From positions 10,478,001 through 10,542,000 of the forward strand of contig OZ231127.1 in NCBI GenBank assembly GCA_965153355.1: DNA of 64,000 bases. Direction: 5' to 3'. Made by a program: the position numbers and the translations under genes. Shown here in pieces: positions 35,786 to 47,700 of the stretch (position 1 is the stretch's first letter; every line of letters begins with the position of its first letter). The notes beneath the pieces were generated by a model. The model was not told the origin of the DNA. It ran no database searches and worked only from the letters and a program-made list of their open reading frames with translations. Source of the DNA: Flaccisagitta enflata (lineage: Eukaryota; Chaetognatha; Sagittoidea; Aphragmophora).

Positions 35786-38700
35786 AAAGGAGAAAAAGAG
35801 AAAAAGAGAAAAAGAGAAAAAGCAAAAAAGAGATAAAGAGATAAAGAGATAAAGAGATAAAGAGATAAAGAGAAAAGGAGAAAAGGAGAAAAGGAGAAAA
35901 GGAGAAAAGGAGAAAAAAAACATCAAGCTCAATGCATTGAATAATCTTTTTGGTTTTTAGATGTGTCATCGCATCTCGATAAGAGGGTCTGTCCGTTGGT
36001 CGGTCGGTCCGTCGGTCGGTATGTCCGTTACGCTTCCTCTAATGTCGCGCCAATGACGCATCGTGTTGCCCGCCCGGGCTTGTTTTTTTATGCTAGAAGA
36101 ACAGCAAGAAGGGTAGGAGGGGAGGGGAGAGCAAGGGGGGGGGTTGAAGGGGGCAGGGGGGGCCCCGCGGTAGCTCTCAAGCCTAGGGCCCCGCGGTAGC
36201 TTAATCCAGCTCAGGTAGAAGAGTTATGTAAGTTCATACTTCAGTTCTGTAAGGGTTTACTATTATCATTTTTTTAGGTGCGACAAAGCACCTCTATAAC
36301 TGGCTGTGTCCGTTGGTTGGTTGGTCGGTTGGTCTGTCTGTGGGGTAACGCATTCGTTCGACGATCCACACGTCGCACCTTATTGGCCTACTTGGCCTTG
36401 TTTGTACTTCTGTCCCTTAAAAGTAGTAAAAGCAATAAAATTTTTATTTTCTGCAAAGGCGTTTCTGCACTCTAATTCGGTTGAATTATTCATTTACTCA
36501 CGGTCACCGAATATGAAGCACTTTGACATTATTTACAAGTTTTTGTTCGAATTGTTATTAGGTGCGGTCATTGCAAACGGTTAAAGCCTTAAAGAAAGCG
36601 GCTAAAACAAGATCAAGCTCAGTGCATTGAATGATCTTTTTGGTTTTTTTTATATGCTAGAGAAACAGCAAGAAGGGTAGGATGGGAGGGGAGAGCAAGG
36701 GGGGGGGGTTAAAGGGGGCAAGGGGGGCCCCGCGGTAGCTCTCAAGCCTAGGGCCCCGCGATAGCTTAATCCGGCTGAGGTAGAAGCGTTATATAAATTC
36801 ATACTTCGTTTCTGTATGAGTTTACCATTATCATTTTAATTGTACTTCTGTCACTTAAAAGAAGTAAAAGCGATAAAATATAAAGGTCAAAGCAACAATG
36901 TCGTAGCGTTGTATATTATTTAATGACATATTTTGTTTCTGCAAAGGCGTTTCTGCACTTTTAACTCGGTTGAGTAATCTATTTACTCACGGTCACTGAA
37001 TATGATGCACTTTAGGGTGAAGTGGGGTAAAATGGGTCACTTTTTCGATTATTTTTTTAATATCTCCTAATTTATTATCAAAATGAAGAATTTTATGATT
37101 GATTACAGACAATGTGTGTTTTCTCTGCTACCACAAAAAAGAAAATTGTCTCGTAGAAATGAGCGAGGGGGGCAACCCACCCCCTTTTGAAAACGAGCCA
37201 TTTTACCCCATCTAGGTGGGGTAAAATGGGTCACCTACCTTATTTTGAAAAATATCGACCACTACTTGATTCCAAGTGAAGAGTTACAACGCATTAGTGA
37301 AAAATGAGTGACCTAACATATCAATTGAGCAAAAAAATGTACATAATGGCAAAAAGTAGAAGGTTATGTGATAAGTTTTTTGAAAATAACGGTTTAGCAT
37401 ATAATCATTATATTTATATTATTAAATCTTTGAAAAACTATGGAACAAGATGTTTAGGGCGGGAATTAGCTGTATCTCTGACTCATGAGATGGGATAACA
37501 AGCATATCTCAGCATTTTGATGAAAATTGCATGATTTTAGCATGGTGACCCATTTTACCCCACATTACTAAAAATTAATTTTTAAGCTAACTATACGTAA
37601 AAACTGAAAACTATAACTGCCCACGTTTAAGCATCCATCCGTAGTACATAGGCAGTGGGTAATTGCTTTCCGCCTCTATTTGGTCTCTATGGAAACCATA
37701 AGTTGGTTTTATGCCTTGCGACACACAATTTTTAGCAATTTACTATTTATTTGACCAATGCATCCAAATATTACAAACAAGGGTCAATTATCTGTCTCGT
37801 AGGAGGATATGGGATCCTTTTGCCCAGATCAGAAGCAAAAATTGCTTCATTTCAACAGAATTTAGCAAAATTTATAAAAATGTAAAGTGACTCATTTTAC
37901 CCCCCTGACCCATTTTACCCCACTCTACCCTAACGTATTTTGATTGTTCCAATTGTTACCAGGTGCGGTCATTGCAAACGGTTGAAGCCCGAGTACGAGA
38001 AAGCGGCTAAGAAGTTGGCCACCAATGATCCCCCCATTCCACTCGCCATCGTCGATGCAACGGTAACATGATTTACCATCAAAGCATCAACAATGTTGGC
38101 AATTTAATGCCACATATTATATTTGTGGATATTGTAGAAGTCATGGTCAATACGCTGAGGAGAATACACTTTTTTTCATGCAGGGACCCTGAGGAGGGCC
38201 CTGATTCTTTCATTTTGATGTAACTAATGTATTCTAAAAATTTCAGGACAATAAATGTTCTTAAACATTCATCATATTGCACCTGAAAAATGGCCCATCC
38301 TCAAGGGGGGGCATAATTTCAAAATCATTTTTCCTCCAATCTGATGCCAGATTCATATTCCTTGTAAAGATTTATGTCAGATACTGCATTTTCTTTTTTT
38401 AAAATTTTGTTTTTAAGCTGAAAAAATCGCAAAAAACCTCAAGGGTTTTTAAAAAACAAGGTTTTTTATTTTTTTTTTTTTGCCTTTTTTACAGCTTAAA
38501 AATAAAATTTGGAAAAAGAAAATATAGTATCTGACATAATTTTTTACAAGGAATCAGAATCTCGCATCAGATTTGAGGAAAAGTAATTTTGAAATTTTGG
38601 CCCCCTTAAGGATGAGCGATTGTTCAGGTGCAATATGATGAATGTTTAAGAACATCTATGGTCCTGAAATTTTTAGAATACATTAGTTACACCAAAATAA

Positions 38701-41700
38701 CAGGTTCTGCACGACAAAAAGTGTATTCTCCTCAGCGTAATGGTAAACTTACTGTTCATGAATCAAATCCTTATTCAATATTGTCTAGATTTATCCTCTA
38801 TTGTCTTCCAACAAGAAAACAAAAAATCTTTCCATCTGAAAAAAAAAGTGTCTTTAAAAGGCCGCAACTCTCACCAAAAATGCTATGCCAACAAGAATGT
38901 TCTTATTACAGCTCTAAAATGTGACCAATCTAGGGTTGGTAGCTTTATTCGTCAAGAAGCGGCACTCTTTCAAAGAGCTATGCTCGTTTTCTGGTGGACA
39001 GATTTTTAGTTGCGGACAGGCAACTCTATAAGAGGCTTTGTCCGTCCGTCCGTCCGTCCGTCCGTCTGTCCGTCGCTCAGTCAGTCGCTCAGTCAGTCCA
39101 TGATGATCGAGTTAAAAAGTGGAAAAACGAGCGTTTTAGATACTTCTTGAGTATGTTTAGTTGTGTGGTGAGGTGTTGGATGGAGGTTGGGGTGTGGATA
39201 GGGGTTGGATGCCCCTGCCCACCCGTCCGCAACGATTTTGTGACCCCGCGTCACTTGTTTTTCTGAGGATTGTACTGTTTTCCATACAGAAAGCGAACGA
39301 GATCGCGAAGGAGTTCGACGTCAGCGGATATCCCACTTTATTCGTCTTCAGAAAGGGACAAAAATTCGAGTACAATGGTGGTAGAGATGAGAGAACCATC
39401 GTCAGCTACATGGTCGGCCAGGTATAAGCTTTCTTGGACTTCTTTCTTTTTTGGCGACAGGGTTTTTCTAACCCGTACCGCGGGATTAATGGGCGGACCA
39501 ACCGACCTACCGGCCCTGTGTGCGTTGTAAGAAATGATGAAATCAACAGCAGAATTATATTTTAGCCATTTTCTCAACTGTAATTTTATCTGCATGGCCT
39601 GGTCTAATAAAGGCCCGTTTCCTAAAGCCCAAATATAGGTTTCTTTACCCCTTCCCGCTTCTGGCTTTTCTTTCTCATCTATCAATGCCTGTTTTCAGAC
39701 TGGATTGCCGAGTAAAGAGCACAAATCCGTTCGTGCACTAAAAGAAGCGATGGCCGATCAAAGGCCATCTCTCATCGGCTTCTTCAAGGATGATCAAGAT
39801 CCCGTCTACCAAACCTACATAGAGGTCAGTTCTTAGGAAACAAGACCGGACAAACGGGTGCCCTACACGCGTGCCGGTGGGCGAGGGCGGAGATGAAAAA
39901 GACTAGCCTAGTAGTTGGGCAGGAGCAGCGATGCAAAAATCGCCCGAAGACACCGAAAACCATTTAAAGTGTCACGGACCGACCGATCGTGAACGCTATG
40001 AAATAGAGGATACATTTATTGTTATTGATATTGAACTGGCACAAGTTGACGTATTGTATCAACTGCCAGATTTGATATGATATCCCTAATTTAAATCGAA
40101 GCTCAATATGTAATCTGGCTAATTTTCATTTGATCTACCTTCCTAGGCTGGACATGACATGCGACATGCTTGGACCATGCTGCATTCATTCTTGTCTTCT
40201 GTCGTTTATTTTTCATACTTATTAATTTGATTTGCCTTCCTAGGCTGGACATGACATGCAAGATGATTGGACCGTGCTACATTCATTCTTGTTGTCTGTT
40301 GTTTCTTTATTCATACTTGTTAATTTGATTTCCCTTCCTAGGCTGGACATAACATGCGAGATGACTGGACCATGCTACATTCATTCTTGTTTTCTATCGT
40401 TTCTTTATTCATACTTGTTAATTTGATTTACCCGTCCTAGGCTGGACATAACATGCGAGATGACTGGACCATGCTACATTCATTCTTGTTTTCTATCGTT
40501 TCTTTATTCATACTTGTTAATTTGATTTACCCGTCCTAGGCTGGACATAACATGCCAGATGACTGGACCATGCTACATTCATTCTTGTTTTCTATCGTTT
40601 CTTTATTCATACTTGTCAATTTGATTTCCCTTCCTAGGTTGGACATGACATGCGAGATGACTGGACCATGCTACATTCATTCTTGTCTTCTGTCGTTTCT
40701 TTATTCATACTTGTTAATTTAATTTACCCGTCCTAGGCTGGACATAACATGCAAGATTATTAGACCATACTATATTCATTCTTGTCTTCTATCGTTTCTT
40801 TATTCATACTCGTTAATTTGATTTCCCTTCCTAGGCTGGACATGACATGCGAGACGACTGGACCATGCTAAATTCATTCTTGTCTTCTGTCGTTTCTTTA
40901 TTCATACTCGTTAATTTGATTTCCCTTCCTAGGCTGGACATGACATGCGAGATGATTGGACCATGCTATATTCATTCTTGTCTTCAATCGTTTCTTTATT
41001 CATACTTGTTAATTTGATTTTCCTCCCTAGGCTGGACATAACATGTGAGATGATTGGACCATGCTAAATTCATTCTTGTCCTTTGTTGTTTCTTTATTCA
41101 TACTTGTTAATTTGATTTCCGTTCCTAGACTGGACATGACATGCGAGATGACTGGACCATGCTACATTCATTCTTGTCTTCTGTCGTTTCTTTATTCATA
41201 CTTGTTAATTTGATTTTCCTTCCTAGGCTGGACATGACATGCGAGATGACTGGACCATGCTACATTCATTCTTGTCCTTTGTCGTTTCTTTATTCATACT
41301 TGTTAATTTGATTTCCCCATCCTAGGCTGGACATGACATGCGAGATGACTGGACCATGCTACATTCATTCTTGTCCTTTGTCGTTTCTTTATTCATACTT
41401 GTTAATTTGATTTCCCCATCCTAGGCTGGACATGACATGCGAGATGATTGGACCATGCTAAATTCATTCTTGTCTTCTGTCGTTTCTTTATTCATACTTG
41501 TTAATTTGATTTTCCTTCCTAGGCTGGACATGACATGCGAGATGACTGGACCATGCTACATTCATTCTTGTCCTTTGTCGTTTCTTTATTCATACTTGTT
41601 AATTTGATTTCCGTTCCTAGGCTGGACATGACATGGGAGATGACTGGACCATGCTACATTCATTCTTGTCTTCTATCGTTTCTTTATTCATACTTCTTAA

Positions 41701-44700
41701 TTTGATTTCCCCATCCTAGGCTGGACATGACATGCGAGATGACTGGACCATGCTAAATTCATTCTTGTCTTCTATCGTTTCTTTATTCATACTTCTTAAT
41801 TTGATTTCCCCATCCTAGGCTGGACATGACATGCGAGATGACTGGACCATGCTACATTCATTCTTATCTTCTATCGTTTCTTTATTCATACTTCTTAATT
41901 TGATTTCCCTTCCTAGGCTGGACATGACATGGGAGATGACTGGACCATGCTACATTCATTCTTGTCTTCTATCGTTTCTTTATTCATACTTCTTAATTTG
42001 ATTTCCCCATCCTAGGCTGGACATGACATGCGAGATGATTGGACCATGCTACATTCATTCTCGTCCTCTGCCGCTTCTTCATTCGGGGCAATTCTCGGAT
42101 CCGTTGTGCTCCTTCATCCTGGTACATGAAGGAATTTCGCTGGAATAATGGTTATTGAGGGTGTCTTAATTGAAAGAATCGGGAGCCACGTTTGGAATAG
42201 AGGACAGGGCCATTCCAATGCTAACTGAACCGGTTGACCTTAAATGGCGCAAGAGGCTGCGTGCTGCCGTTCACAAGACCAAATTCGGATTTTACACTTG
42301 ATTTCTACAGACAGGACCCTAATAAGAAGTGAGGAGGGACCCAAAAGTTTAGCAGCCCCCCCTACAGCTCACATGGCTCAAGCAATTTTCTCACTTCAAG
42401 TGGTGGTTGACACCTTAGGTGGATACAATTGGCGCCACCGTTGCGATTTTTGAATTTCCATTTTGAACACCCCTATATTTAGATAAATTGCCCAAATTTG
42501 CCCCCAAAAAAATTAACACTTTTTTCCACTAATTTTGAAAATTTAGGGGTGTTCTAGGTGGAAATTCAAAAAACGACATGGTGGCGCCAATTGTATCCAC
42601 CTAAGGTGTCAACCGCCACTGGAAGTGAGAAAATTGATTGAACCATGTAAGCTGTAGGGGGGGCTGCTAAACATTTGGGTCCCTCCTCACCTCTTATTAG
42701 GGTCCTGTCTGTAGTCGTGTAGCACGCGACTCTATATGCCACTTTTCGATCCGTCTGTCCGTCAGTCAGTCCATCTGTCCGTCCGTCCAACTGACTGGCA
42801 TGGCAGATCTGGCGGTCCATCCCAAAGTTGTTTTAAAGGCTTTTTATCGCGTTTTAAGTCTGTGAATCGTAGTCCTGATAGAAACTTGGAGGTGTAAACA
42901 AACATTTTTAATGTCTTTTTGGAAAAAATTAACTGTTTGTCTGTCTGTCTGCCTGACTTTTATTGAAAGTGCCGACGCACGCGACTTAGGTCTGATGACC
43001 TTGTTACGTAGTAATCTTAAAATTAGAATTGTTTCTCAGAAAATCTTCGGTCGAAATTTGAACCCAAGATGTACGCATTCTCAACGGGTGACGTGACCGC
43101 CTTTAAAAAGTTCGCTGCCGACCACGAAAGGCCCCTCGTTGGTGTACTCGACTCTGAATCCAGCAACAAGGCGTACAAGGATGTCAAGGTATGTAGAAAT
43201 GATACTACGGGCTGTGGGGTTCCACGCTGAAAACCCTTGTGGAGTTCCAAAGGTCTCTGTATCTTTAGAACCACAAAGCGCAAAAGGAAGTTCCGGTATG
43301 TATGAAGGCAACTGAGGGCTCTCTTGTAAAACTTGTTGGAGTCTGTAATAACGAATAAAACCAGATATACGCGGATGTTAAAGGGCTCGATTTAACAATA
43401 GCTGTCTTATTTTTGAGCAGTGGGAGCAGTGGCTAGCCACTGCCCAATGGGCAGTGGGGAGTGGGCAGTGGGGAGTGGGCAGTGGGGAGTGGGCAGTGGG
43501 GAGTGGGCAGTGGGGAGTAGGCAGTGGGGAGTGGGGAGTGGGCAGTGGGGAGTGGGCAGTGGGCAGTGGGCAGTGGGGAGTGGGCAGTGGGGAGTGGGCA
43601 GTGGGGAGTGGGAAATGATTGGAGGGTAGTGGGGAGTGGTTAGAGGGTAGTGGAGAGAAGGAACCGGGCAGTGGTAAGTTAAAGTAAGGAGTGGGCAAGA
43701 GGAAGTGGAGAGTATGTGGTAGATAGATTTAGTTAACCAAGTACTTTAAGCAAAAAGTGGATTAACTGAGTGAGACATAATTAGGGCATACCTGAGATTT
43801 TTTTTTGTCCATTCATGGTGGGATTCACCAACACCATGACATTTTCTTCAAGAAACCTTTAAAGGGAAGCTACCTTGAAAGGGAAACAGAACTCTCCCCA
43901 ATTGAACGAAAACGAGATTTGAAGGAAAAGTCGCTGTAATTGATTCGAGTCATCTGAATGCAGCAGCGGCGCGGTGATACGCGAAGCTGCAGCGGCGATA
44001 AAAATTGTGGTGATTTCAGAGCGATGGGAAAGGAACCAATAAAAGTTCAGTTTCGTATCCTGAATAAAAATGGAAAAATCTGAAAAAACCAGTACAATGC
44101 AATTACGTGCCCACAAACTAACCTCAACCATAAACTTAACCTCAACCCTAAACTTAACCTCAACCTGAAACCTAACCTCAACCCTGAACCTAATCTCAAC
44201 CCTGAACCTAACCTCAACCTTGAACCTAACCTCAACCTTGAACCTAACCTCAACCTTGAACCTAACCTCAACCCTGAACCTAACCTCAACCCTGAACCTA
44301 ACCTCAACCCTAAACTTAACCTCAACCCTAAAAACCTAACCTCAACCCTAAACCTAACCTCAACCCTAAACCTAAACCCAACCCTAACCTCAACCTTAAA
44401 CCTAACCTAACCTCAACCCTAAACCTGACCTCAACCCTAAACCTAACCTCAACCATAAATCTAATCTCAACCCTAAACCTAATCTCAACCCATTCACTTA
44501 CCTTAACGGATTAGGGTTAACCCTAACCCTAACCTTCAACTACAACCCTAACCCTCAACCCTAACCCTAACCCTCTAAAGTGAAGTCAAACCCTAACCCT
44601 AACCCGCAACATATACCTCTAAACTGAAGTCCAACCCTAACCCTAACCCTAACCCGCAATACATACCTCCAAAGTGATGTCGGGCTGGATAATGAGGTTA

Positions 44701-47700
44701 GGGTTAGGGTTTAGAGGTTAGGGTTAATGTTTCACTTAGTGAGCGACATGTACCCGCTCATGAGCGTCACGGGTTAGGGTTAGGGTTAGAGTTGGCATTA
44801 TAAGAAAGTATAGCACTATTACGCTTTCGTTTCAAACCCTAAACCTAATCTCAACCCTAAACCTAATCTCAACCCTAAACCTAATCTCAACCCTAAACCT
44901 AACCTCAACCCTAAACCTAACCTCAACCCTAAACCTAACCTAACCTTAACCTTAAACCTAACCTCAACCCTAAACCTAACCTCAACCCTAAACCTAACCT
45001 CAACTCTAAACCCTAAACTTAACCTCAACCCTAAATCTAACCTCAACCCTAAATCTAACCTCATCCCTAAATCTAACCTCAACCCTAAACCTAACCTCAA
45101 CCCTAAACCTAACCTCAACCCTAACCTCAACCCTAAACCTAACCTCAACCCTAAACCTAACCTCAACCCTAAACCTAACCTCAACCTTAAACCTAACCTC
45201 AACCCCAAATCCCTCTCTTTTACCTATTTCCATGGTGACGCGAAGATGAAATGGGATAAGAAGTTGGAAAGATGCTAAGATGGGATGCGAAGAGAATGGC
45301 GAGGTCCAAATGTTAAGATGAGACTGCAGGCGAAATCGTCATTGAAGCGGCGCAAAACGGAGCTTGAAGGGTATAGTAAAACCTGGACTAGGATGTTATC
45401 AGCTATATTCCTAATTTCCTGCAACTAAAATCGGGATATTAGCAGGTAGTTGGGAGTGAGTAGTGGCATGTGGAGTGAGGAGTTGGCAGAAGGGAGTGGG
45501 AAGTAGCAAGTGGGGAGTGGGAAGTGGGAAGTGGGGAGTGGGAAGTGAGGAGTGGCAAGTGGGGAGTGGGAAGTGGGGAGTGGCAAGTGGGGAGTGGCAA
45601 GTGGGGAGTGGCAAGTGGGGAGTGGCAAGTGGGGAGTGGCAAGTGGGGAGTGGCAAATGGATTTTCTTTGAGTATAATCAAATCCTCCAAACACATCAAA
45701 CTAACCACAGTTGAAACCATCAAGGTGAAATAAAACCATCAAATGATTATCAATATAACAATATAAATATAGTTATGAAATTTAAACAAGACCAGTAAGA
45801 ATAACTAGAAATTAAACTAATGAAAAGATAACGTTATAAATTATAAATGCATTAATAACTGTCTGCAATATGCAAATGAGATTCTGGCAAATCTCCTTTG
45901 CTAATCGGTTCTACTCTGCCACAACAAGTGAGGAGTAGGGAATAGCAAGTGGGGAGTGGGAAGTAGCAAGTAGGGAGTAGCAAGTGAGGAGTGGCAAGTG
46001 AGGAGTGGCAAGTAAGGAGTGGCAAGTGGGGAGTGGCAAGTGGGGAGTGGCAAGTGGGGAGTGGCAAGTGGGGAGTGGCAAGTGGGGAGTGGCAAGTGGG
46101 GAGTGGCAAGTGGGGAGTGGCAAGTGGGGAGTGGCAAGTGGGGAGTGGCAAGTGGCAAGTGGGGAGTGGCAAGTGGGGAGTGGCAAGTGGGGAGTGGCAA
46201 GTGGGGAGTGGCAAGTGGGGAGTGGCAAGTGGTAAGTGGGGAGTGGCAAGTGGCAAGTGGGGAGTGGCAAGTGGCAAGTGGGGAGTGGCAAGTGGCAAGT
46301 GGGGAGTGGAATGGGACCAGTGGGCATTGGTGTAATTCACATTGACAATAGTAAACTTTATATAGTATCAGACTCCACTGCCCACTCCCCACTTGCCACT
46401 CCTGCCACTCCTGCCACTGATCAAGAATAAGACAGCTATCCTTTACTTTACCCTGTTAAAGTAATGATGTTATAGGGGAGAGTGGGGCTATTTGGGACAC
46501 GGGAAATTCGGGACGAAGTCTCATAGATTCTCCATGCTTGGTTAAATAGAAAATGTAACAGGTCAGTGCTTTAATACTGGGTTAGGTTGCATGACAAAAA
46601 TTGGGCAACAAGCCCTAACCAGGAAGAAGCTGTGTGACTTTGTCCCGAATTTCCCGTGTCCCAAATAGCCCCACCCTCCCCTAAAGGATACTAGGAGGAT
46701 GTTACAGTAATGGTGTTTAAAATGATACCAAGGATACTAAGCCCATGCCACTTTGACGTTAAAACAAAACGTGACATGACCAACGTGACGTAAAGTCAAC
46801 TTTATTTTCCTGCCATAGGATCTGTGCATCGCTTTCTTCGACGTGGACTTTAGTCATGACCATCGAGTCGCGACTCAATTCTGGCGACAAAAAGTCCTTC
46901 AAATCGCCAACAAGCACAAAGATATTGTCTTCGCCGTCGCCGATGAGTATTACCATCTATTTGAGGTGAGTCCATTAGTGTCATGAGTCTTACCATCTAT
47001 TCGAGGTGGGTCCATTAGTGTCATGATCAGTCTTACCATCTATTCGAGGTGGGTCCATTAGTGTTCTGATGAGTCTTACCATCTATTCGAGGTGAGTCCA
47101 TTAGTGTCATGATGAGTCTTACCATCTATTCGAGGTGGGTCCATTAGTGTCATGATCAGTCTTACCATCTATTCGAGGTGGGTCCATTAGTGTTCTGATG
47201 AGTCTTACCATCTATTCGAGGTGAGTCCATTAGTGTCATGATGAGTCTTACCATCTATTCGAGGTGGGTCCATTAGTGTCATGATCAGTCTTACCATCTA
47301 TTCGAGGTGGGTCCATTAATGTTCTGATGAGTCTTACCATCTATTCGAGGTGAGTCCATTAGTGTCATGATGAGTCTTACCATCTATTCGAGGTGGGTCC
47401 ATTAGTGTCATGATGAGTCTTACCATCTATTCGAGGTGGGTCCATTAGTGTCATGATGAGTCTTACCATCTATTCGAGGTGGGTCCATTAGTGTCATGAT
47501 GAGTCTTACCATCTATTCGAGGTGGGTCCATTAGTGTCATGATGAGTCTTACCATCTATTCGAGGTGAGTCCATTAGTGTCATGAGTCTTACCATCTATT
47601 CGAGGTGGGTCCATTAGTGTCATGATGAGTCTTACCATCTATTCGAGGTGGGTCCATTAATGTTCTGATGAGTCTTACCATCTATTCGAGGTGAGTCCAT

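Larger units (their letters stand above)
35925..37985 (+). repeat. Tandem duplication of intron 5 end plus exon 6 start
   Basis: Copy 1 (35925-36612) and copy 2 (36613-37985) share AAGATCAAGCTCA, the AACAGCAAGAAGGGTAGGA region, GGGGCCCCGCGGTAGCTCTC, GCAAAGGCGTTTCTGCACT, ACTCACGGTCAC and the exon 6 acceptor with GTGCGGTCATTGCAAACGG. Copy 1 carries two GTCC elements absent from copy 2; copy 2 carries a 922 bp TIR element absent from copy 1. Confidence 0.88.

Noticed and set aside
44105-45215. Chromosome end
   Set aside because: Repeats are diverged, include an inverted block, and PDIA4 exons lie on both sides in order.
45852-46392. Several 110-160 codon frames on both strands
   Set aside because: Product of the 14 bp G-rich minisatellite.
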